From: Metallyticus violacea
Taxonomy: Eukaryota; Arthropoda; Insecta; Mantodea; Metallyticidae
DNA length: 64,000 bases
Assembly: GCA_030762175.1 (NCBI GenBank)
Contig: CM060842.1
Location: 47,387,001 to 47,451,000, forward strand
Direction: 5' to 3'
The notes beneath the pieces were generated by a model. The model was not told the origin of the DNA. It saw only the letters and a list, made by a program, of their open reading frames with translations, and ran no database searches. The translations under genes and the position numbers were made by a program. Shown one piece after another: positions 56,481 to 64,000 of this stretch. Within the stretch, counting starts at the first letter, position 1; every line of letters begins with the position of its first letter.

Positions 56481-58449
56481 CTACTGTACTAACGTTAATA
56501 TTGACTTTTGATTTTGAAACGAGACCCACAGGAAAGTTACGCCTAAATGACACAAGATTTTCTGTACATGATGTATATATTGAAGTTAAATATATAATGG
56601 CAAAGTGGTTACATCATCATTGCTCAACACTACTGCACTAGTTAATGGAATTTCACTCTCGACTGCATAATGCAACTGCTCGATTCTGTCAAAATCCCGC
56701 TCGCAACTGACTGGAAGGGAGCCTGGCGCCTAGCATGCCGTGTGAGAAATCTCAGCTATAGGAGGGGGATTGGCCCACTGACCAGTTGATTTAAGTTGTG
56801 GGACTTTTAAACTAACCTCACTGTACATTCCAACGAACCGTATTACATGCTAAGTGTCTATTTAAAAATTCAGTCTTTTATTTTTGCACTTTATTGGTGT
56901 TTTAGGATCTCTTTGCTTGTTTTGCTCTACAATTTTAGCAGTTCTGCATTGTCCGGTAATATTAGACAAATTTTATTTAATATCTCAATATATTTCTACG
57001 TTACTTGTATAATATTACGGAGCGGTAGTTAAGACTTTTCTATAATAATAAAAGGTTGCAGTGCTGAAGGCACTTCGCGTAAAGTTGACATGCAAGTATC
57101 AGTTCGCTACTGGAGAATGACAAACAAAAGCTTGTTGATGCAACGAGAATAAAGAAATTACGACACTGTGTTGATACTGTGATCGACAGTTAGCAATGGT
57201 TTGTACTACACCATGATTAAATCAGGTTTGTAGTATTTAATTTAATTTATTTGTTCTTGTATAAACTCCTAAGTTCATCAAGAGCACTGCAAATGTCAAT
57301 ATAGGTACATAAGCTATTTAGTAAAAATACAAATGCTTAATAATATGATTAAAAATAAATAAATAATTGAGTACTGTGTATAATTATTCATGACTGTAAA
57401 GAGTATAGAACCAACATTCACTGTAGATCAGCACATTACATTATTAAAAACAATATGTCACTATACAACATGATTAGCTATACTTAATTAGAGATGCTTA
57501 AATTACAAATGTCAAAAAAATCTCTATTTTTGTATTATGAGTACTTTATAAGTTCTCAATCTTATCCTTCAGTCTGCTACAAGGCAATTGTTCAATGTGG
57601 AAAGAACATTTAAGGATTTAAAGAAACGTGACGATAGTTTTTGTGTATGCTTATACTTACATCCGAATAGACTTAAATTATTCCTATACTTAGTACTATA
57701 ACTGTGAAAAACACTGTTCTTCATGATTATGATTGGCATACAGTAGATACTGAAAAACTATTAGTAGACTAATAAAACACAAGACAAAGTCATAATACCC
57801 AATTTAATAAAATATGATTTGTAATGGCATCGATGAGGATCTGCATATCCACAGAGCTTTCAGCTTTTTACAATGAGGGGTCAGATGGATCGTGAACTAG
57901 TCGACTTTTTATAATTTTTCAAGACAGGGATTTCAAGCGTAACATAATATAAATTTATCTTTATATTTCTACTGCAATAATTTTCAGTTAAAACTACCAA
58001 AATATCTCTATAAATGTAAGTTTATGAAGTAATATTAACACATTTTGTTTCTATCAAAGATTTCCCTAGGATTTATCCGCTTTATTTATTCGTCTGTAAA
58101 AAACAAAAATCGTTGCTTATAGGGAAGACCAATTATTGTCTTTATGTTTTTACTCCTCTATACATTTCTTTTCAGTTTTCCCTCAACTGTTGTGTTTTTC
58201 TTAAACTCCAGTTTTCTAAAATCACATTTTATAAGCCGTTCTACTTTTTCTTACGGATAAAATAATTGCTTTCTTGCAAACACCACATTGACATCATATT
58301 GTCAGTTATAATTCTTAAAACTCTGTATCGAAATGTTGCTTCATTAATCCTTGCTTTTCCTTCTGCTTTTCTGTTACCATGTTCTGCTACAGGTAGAACA
58401 GATAAATAGGAATTCTGTTCCCTATGTTAATAATAAAATAACATACCAG
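56481..58449. other. Spacer without recognised genes
   Basis: AT-rich. The ORF at 56847-57032 is hydrophobic and low-complexity, and not credible as a gene. Confidence 0.4.
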
Positions 58450-58775
58450 GTTCCGAACTCAAAAATAGGGTTTAGACTTCGGGCACGGCAGAAAGAGGAT
58501 CTGTGATGAAAGTGGATCGAATATTGTACTTTTTGTATAGAGGAGGAATCGCTGAGGCATACTCTGGCGAACAATGAGGTGAAGATGAAGTACCTGCCAT
58601 GTTCCTTTACTGATTCAAGCAGAGGGCAAGGGGCATCGGGGCTCTGCTGTAGGCAAATAAAGGGGGAGGGGAGGAGTAAATTGAATCAAATTAAAAATTA
58701 TGTATGCTTGTTCTATTGATTTGGAGAGTTCCCATGTTCTAGACGTTTTATAATGTTAATAATAATATTATAATT
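58450..58775 (+). mobile_element. LINE family X, 3' end, copy d
   Basis: One plus frame is open for about 65 codons: TFCIEEESLRHTLANN (about 58529-58576), then a Lys/Gly-rich end SRGQGASGLCCRQIKGEGRS. This is the same C-x-x-C...H zinc-like ending as copies a and c, with the last Cys changed. It ends near a (TAA)n-like tail at 58757-58775. Confidence 0.65.
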
Positions 58776-60128
58776 CATTCAATCATAAAGTTATCTTAAA
58801 TAACGAGTTTTTGGTAACAAGTCGCCCTCAGTATGTGTAGACTGGCTTCCAAAGAGAAAATGATTTTGATAATATATTTATTCCCCTTCCCCCTTTCCCT
58901 TCACAATGGTATCTACTCAAGTCTATATATAGGTAACATTGCAATATTTACAAATGTTATAAAGATATTCTAAATAACTGATGGGAGAAGAAATAAATGT
59001 ATCTTTTAACTTGCCGACGTAAACTTTAAAGACAATAATAGCCATATGAAAATAAAAGAAAAAAGAATTTGTTAAAATGCACGCTCAGAATTTGATATGC
59101 CATTCCATCAAGTGAGCTTTTCCATTCTCTAATAGCTGCTTTGATAGCACACCTTCAGACTTTCAGAATTTCCTCTCCTCTCCCATGAGACGCATGAACG
59201 ATACACAACGATATATCTTCGTGGTCAACAATAAAATGTTTTCTACTTCTTTTCACAAATCCAAATCCAATTTCAAGCACCGTAGGCAACTCTTTCCTTA
59301 CGACGCAAGACTTTTCCCACATTGAACTTCTGTCAATTTTTTTGACGTTACATGATTTACTACATGTAGGTCAATTTTATTTCGGTGTCATTTCACTTGG
59401 TAATAAATTTCTGGAAACTCAATTTTATATTCCTTGTGTTTTGACAGTTTTCACAACAATTACATAACAAATTCAAATAAGCTTTATTCTCCCTTTGAGT
59501 ACTTATTATATTTACCCAACTGAGCATTCCATTGTTTAAGAAAATTTTCCTTGCTTTAATTATTATTTGTTTACATAAATATGGCTTTTTCTGGCAACAG
59601 AATGTTATCTATAAGCTTACCAAACTAAAAACGGGAAACGTAAAGTTGCTACCAGCATTAAATTTAGCCCAGGAAAACTATAATCTCAAGTAAACGAGCC
59701 ATAATGACAAATGTACAATGGTAAATCAATGTAAAGCAAGCAGGACAAGATTTAATGCACCAGAAAATCAAATATAACCGTGAAACCAGACAGACAAAAG
59801 CGTCAGAAGTTCCAAATTAACACAAAATATTACACAGGAAACCTTAAGTTATAGGTTTTACAGGTTATCTGCGCTAACAGTAAACATGTTTTCTGAATGT
59901 TAATATAACGCATTGCTGCCACCACGTACGTTTGTTTTGTGATATTACTTTGTCGCAGCCCATCTTCTACTGTTCCAGTTCATATTGCTAAAATATTTTA
60001 TAGTACAATGCAAGTCACGAGACAGAAGCTACAGCTAATGAGAGAGAGAGGGGGGGTATTTTCAGGTTGTGAAGATTTTGAAATCACAAATAAAACACAC
60101 TGGCACATATACTTACCTATGTTTATTT
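58776..60128. other. Spacer; unassigned reading frame at about 59060-59350 (minus)
   Basis: On the minus strand about 95 codons are open with a single stop, including MWEKSCVVRKELPTVLEIGF and AIKAAIREWKSSLDGMAYQI. I cannot assign a family. It could be a transposon relic or chance. The rest is AT-rich. Confidence 0.3.
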
Positions 60129-60425
60129 GATTTTTTTTTTTTTTTTTTTTTACGGGCGCTCTTTAATGTCAGGTCATCAGCGTCCCATTCAATTCAGGGC
60201 GTGAAACGGCCGATAAATTTTGCTTAGAGGTCTCTTCTTTCAGGCTTTAGGTTCTTTATCGTGCCGTAAATGTACGACACGGGACCCACGTCTTTACTTC
60301 CCTTCCGAAGGAAGCCATACTTAGAATTTTTACGCCCGAAAAAGTCATCGGTCCTGGCCGGGATCGAACCCGGGATCTTGGGTTTAGGAGGCAAGTGTGG
60401 TACCCACTACAGCATCAGGACCGAC
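60129..60425 (-). repeat. SINE-B copy 9, full length, long T run at its tail end
   Basis: A reverse-strand copy whose poly(A) appears as about 22 T's at 60130-60151. The body is complete and the head has B box complement ggatcgaacccggg (60361-60374). The acceptor-like end is ggtcctggcc / tcaggaccgac. A target duplication is only suggestive. The ORF at 60270-60569 is a SINE shadow. Confidence 0.9.
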
Positions 60426-60569
60426 AAGTTTTTCTTGAAACCTATAGTCGGATTTATTTATGTACACTCTAAGGTAAAGAAAAAGAGCAGTATTTGCCTA
60501 ATTTCTGTTCACGGCGTGTCCTGGCACGGGTGTCATCACGTCACATCGGATTCTCCCTGGCAGACATAA

Positions 60570-60650
60570 GTTGATAGTCGAGCGATTAAAAAAAGCAGGT
60601 GTCTAGTAATGAGAGCCAGCCAAGTTCGAATCCTACCCATGCGTAAATTG
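60570..60650 (+). repeat. SINE-C, copy 2, with B box
   Basis: gatagtcgagcgattaaa (A-box-like), gtgtctagtaatgagag, then aagttcgaatcctaccc (B box) and catgcgtaaattg. Class II tRNA-like layout. It shares the gtgtctagt(a/g)at block with copy 1. Confidence 0.5.
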
Positions 60651-63399
60651 TTTTGTTTTGTTATTTTTTTCAAGTAACAATAACATTTATTTACACTTGA
60701 CAATATAACACAATTGCAAAGGCATGCACAAAAAGGAACCCTGGCTTTTAAAACGAATAGGACATTAATAATTCTTTTTACGTTAAATAAAGGCAAATTA
60801 TATACTTGTCATTAATTTTTCGCTTTAGAATACTTATTAATGAGGCATTTATTTTGAAAACAAGGATAATTAATTTACGATGTGTGTTGAGCACATGTAA
60901 GTTGTACATTAAAATATAAATTAATTTTTGACGTATATTAAACATTATTTACACTTTAAAATAACAAAATTGAAGCACAATCAGAACTCGAATAAAAGTA
61001 GTTTTTCTTATGACACGTGCTTGTGTTCGCTCAGCCATCAGAGCACACAGTCCGAACACACACACTCCTCTTTATGGTATAACCTGAACTGAAGGGGCAT
61101 TGTGAACCCAGCGTTATCGAATGCTTCCAATGATTTCTGAATCGGTCATAGTTTCTGATTAGCCCTCCTAATGATGTACACATGAGATATTTAGCTGAAA
61201 TAATAATACAGTCTTAAAACTCTTGTTTTTAACTTTTATACGCCCAGCAACAACGTACAAGCACGTGGCGATAACACCAATCACCTCAAAAGAAATAAAC
61301 AAACTCAGAATCTCCTTAAAAATGCATCTATATCACAGAAGTGAAGAAACACAACACATTTGAGGTACACACGTCCAGTACTTACCAAATGCAACATCAC
61401 GATTGCACAAAATAAAACTTAAACGAATAAAATTCATAGACAAAACCAAAAGCGACAAAGATTCATCGCCTTCTCATAAAAAAAGATGTGGAATTATTAA
61501 GATATTGACAATTCACAAATATAGCACCTTAATAATTTGCTATCAGCAAACAAACAAAAGAAAACAGGATCATGATTGTATAAAGAGAAGAGAAAAACCT
61601 AATTATCTATATCACACAAACACCAGCATCAAAAAGGTCAGCGACATCATTACCCGCAGACAAAAACATGACATTCAAACAATTCACGACCCAAGTGGCA
61701 TGGTGCCTGTGTTTATTCCCTGCGAAGAACTCAATAATGCACAGCAAAACAACAAGCGCTGGGCTGAAGAAGAGTCAAGGTTCGTAATCAATTTTGAGGT
61801 TCGTTCATCGCTCCTAAATCGTCTGTCAGTACGCCTTGTCTCTTAGATTCAACCTGCCACCATATCGTTATGCAGTTTAAAGCTCACACAACTGATAGTT
61901 GTCCATGGTATAATAACCACCGCTCAAATCTTGTGTAACACATAAGATTACATTTCAATAATTAAAGCAACCTGTCCAATCCACGCTCAAAGCTCCCTTT
62001 ACAGATAGCATGCATATTATTATTTTCAAACTTTACAGATGAAATAAAAAAATATGATTTTTGGTTTAAATGTTACAGTTAATAGTATATGTTTACTCTC
62101 CAATATAAGTCAGTAAAATTGTCAATCTCTTATGAAGAAAACACATCTAAAACAGTTTTATTGATTAGCTATAAAACAAGTAAATAAATTTGTATTTATG
62201 TCTCCTCATTTTGAACGGTCTACTTTACTAACCTTACATTATTACAGTTATGAGTATTTAAGAAAGAAAATTAAGTTTTAAATCTTCCAGAATGAACGGG
62301 GCATTATTTAGAGTACATTTACAATTTTATTAATGCAAGAAACACGTAACAAACAAACAAACAAATAAAACACATAATTCTTACTCTATCAACCCCCCTC
62401 TAAAATGTGTAAATGGAAACCTTTATACAAAATTTGTATCGTTTTTCAGTCTCCACAGGCATCTTGAATTTCCTTGCAGATTTGTTCGCAGAAACTCATC
62501 CACTGAGGGTGCATATCTAAATAGTGTGTAAACGTTTCTTATTTTCTTGTTTTCTATTGGTGGCATCTTGTCACTGTAAGATCCGTACACTCCTTGTTTG
62601 TGTCACCAGGTAAAAGTTTGCAAATGAGGCCCATCAGTGACCTTGTCTTTCATTTTAGAAGAAAGTTTGTAAAATGTCAAATCAAGGCACTCTGCATTCA
62701 CACTTCACACCAGTGTTCAGGAACTGTTGCCCTTTCATAAGTTTCGCATTTAATTCTGGTGATGATTCCTTTTCCATGTTTCTGGGTAAGATTTTCTATT
62801 CCCTGTTGGAATTTATTCATCAGATGACATTAGCAGCTTAAATTTTTATAGTGAAGAACCCAGTATACAGTATTACTATAATATTCTGCAAGAACCAACA
62901 GTGAGCATTAAACTGCTTAAAAGTAATTACTAACACTCCCAATGCAGTTATGAAAAAGGGTGTTTAATATAACACATTTCAGCAGTATCAACAACATAAG
63001 GTGAGCAAAAATTATTCATGTTTAAGGCACTCCGGAAGACCCTATCTTTGAGATATTGAAGTGCCCTTTTCATGCAGTTCTTCTCTGAATGTCTTGTGTA
63101 GGAGTCAGCTTAATTTTTTAAGTAAAATTGTAATTTTATCTAAACTTTAACATAGGGGTTTTGTAAAATATTGCTTTTCTAATTAATAATACATCTTGTT
63201 ACTAATATGTAATTTTTTTTTATTTTTCAATGTGATTTTTGTGTGTGTAAACCAGAAAATAATTAATATTTTTAAAATTCCATATAAAATGTACAAAATA
63301 CTCTAATAAACATGTTCTGAAAGTTTCAAAACAACATATTTTCTAGAAGCTCACAAAAGCTACTTTAGGTATGAAAAATTCATTTCACAGGAAAAGAGT
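60651..63399. other. Spacer; 147-codon ORF of unknown nature at 61403-61846
   Basis: The plus ORF at 61403-61846 is Lys/Asn/Gln-rich with no recognised domain. Its length is near what chance gives in AT-rich DNA. A 62440-62720 minus-strand stretch has protein-like text (NKKIRNVYTLFRYAPSVDEF) that could be transposon-derived, unassigned. Confidence 0.35.
61008..61047 (-). repeat. SINE-C head, copy 3
   Basis: Reversed, gtgctctgatggctgagcga then acacaagcacgtgtc. It matches copy 1 over its first part and stops soon after, so it is 3'-truncated. Confidence 0.45.
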
Positions 63400-63960
63400 C
63401 CTGAAATTGTTAATGCATTCCTGCTTCATACATCGGGTCATCCTCCAGTTTCCTCTCTGCATCCTTTTCTGTGCTATCTTGCTTTATGCTCTACCTCTCT
63501 GAAGGTTTTATTATAGGCTCTAATCCTTTCTTTGTCCAGTCTGAACATTGCCATTGCTGTATTAAAACCTACTGAGATGACCATATTTTGTAGTACATGA
63601 CATCTGATCATGTTCCTATTATTAAATGTTGCTGAACATCATACATTCCCTAATGAAATGTGTCAAGGTATAAACATTTTGTCTTAGGACACCTACACTG
63701 TGTGATACTCTTGGGGTTTTCTGGGTTCGACCATGAACATACTTTTGTAATAAATTTTTATCTGCCTGATCTCTGAATATTGGCTTTAAAATATCTATTT
63801 GGTGAAAAATTGTCTCTTTTCTCTTTCCATTTGTTATAATGGCACCAGCTGTCATTTCCAAAGGGACTAAAACCATGCTGAGGATTCTTATAGATGAAAA
63901 AATATGATCATACAGCTTCCTCATGTTTTCTACGTTTGTAGTGTTTTGCCTGATGGCCAA
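63400..63960 (-). pseudogene. Mutator-like transposase relic, C-terminal part, running off the right edge
   Basis: The minus ORF of 112 codons (63960-63622) has AIRQNTTNVENMRK, then a Cys/Trp-poor version of the SWCKY region, and ILKPIFRDQADKNLLQKYVH followed by GRTQKT. These match the A-I-R-x-N-V-x-MRK, KPIF-x-DL-x-LLxKC-x-HGxTQNPNES blocks of Mutator-like (Phantom-type) transposases, with NPNES lost. Downstream in a broken frame, RCHVLQNMVISVGFNTAMAM then FRLDKERIRAY fits the C-terminal end. The N-terminal and catalytic parts would lie beyond base 64000. Confidence 0.75.
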
Positions 63961-64000
63961 CGAATAAATTTGAATTCTATTTATGGTAGCTGAAGATAAT

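Noticed and set aside
61403..61846. 147-codon ORF as a host gene
   Set aside because: Lys/Asn-rich composition, no domain and a length reachable by chance in AT-rich DNA; left as unassigned.
1..64000. CRISPR array, bacterial operon, phage or plasmid system
   Set aside because: No regularly spaced repeats, no ribosome-binding sites or tandem ORFs; composition and repeats are those of an animal nuclear genome.

Overview
This is an AT-rich animal nuclear sequence, most likely from an insect with a large, repeat-rich genome. I base that on the repeat content: several tRNA-derived SINE families, Tc1/mariner relics, hAT and Mutator-like elements, Penelope-like and non-LTR retroelement relics of kinds common in insects, and abundant microsatellites. 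A polyneopteran (cockroach, termite or stick insect) is only a guess. I found no host gene with a recognisable protein domain. There are no rRNA genes, no intact tRNA gene and no CRISPR array. The window reads as intergenic or intronic DNA. Its coding signals are all mobile-element pieces broken by stops and frameshifts.

Layout. 0-5 kb: a Tc1-like transposase relic with a full SINE-A beside it, the 3' end of a LINE, a 5'-truncated SINE-A, an internally deleted transposon and a full SINE-B. 5-14 kb: a LINE 3' relic, a fourth SINE type, an IS630/Tc1-like relic, and a SINE-A inserted inside a SINE-B. 14-24 kb: a LINE reverse transcriptase split by a SINE-A, an internally deleted mariner-like element split by a SINE-B with a perfect 12-bp target duplication, and a dense SINE cluster. 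24-29 kb: a LINE 3' copy, a SINE-B, one arm of a foldback repeat and a LINE with an RNase H domain. 30-35 kb: an internally deleted transposase, a GC-richer block with a coiled-coil-like ORF, and a Penelope-like element relic with a pseudo-LTR-like segment. 36-43 kb: a LINE 3' copy and two mariner elements. 44-46 kb: a complete-looking short hAT element and a roughly 560-bp foldback palindrome. 49-64 kb: a transposase relic, a Mutator-like relic, a SINE-B, another transposase relic, a LINE 3' copy, a SINE-B, and a second Mutator-like relic at the right edge.

The elements form a layered record. Older DNA transposons and LINEs carry many stops and frameshifts, and SINE-A and SINE-B copies with 8-14 bp target duplications were later inserted into some of them. 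SINE-A and SINE-B share the segment just after the B box, which suggests a common or exchanged tRNA-like head. No working gene system is evident. The best candidates for something new are the paired SINE families, the foldback repeat with a conserved hammerhead-like hairpin in its arms, and the Penelope-like block.
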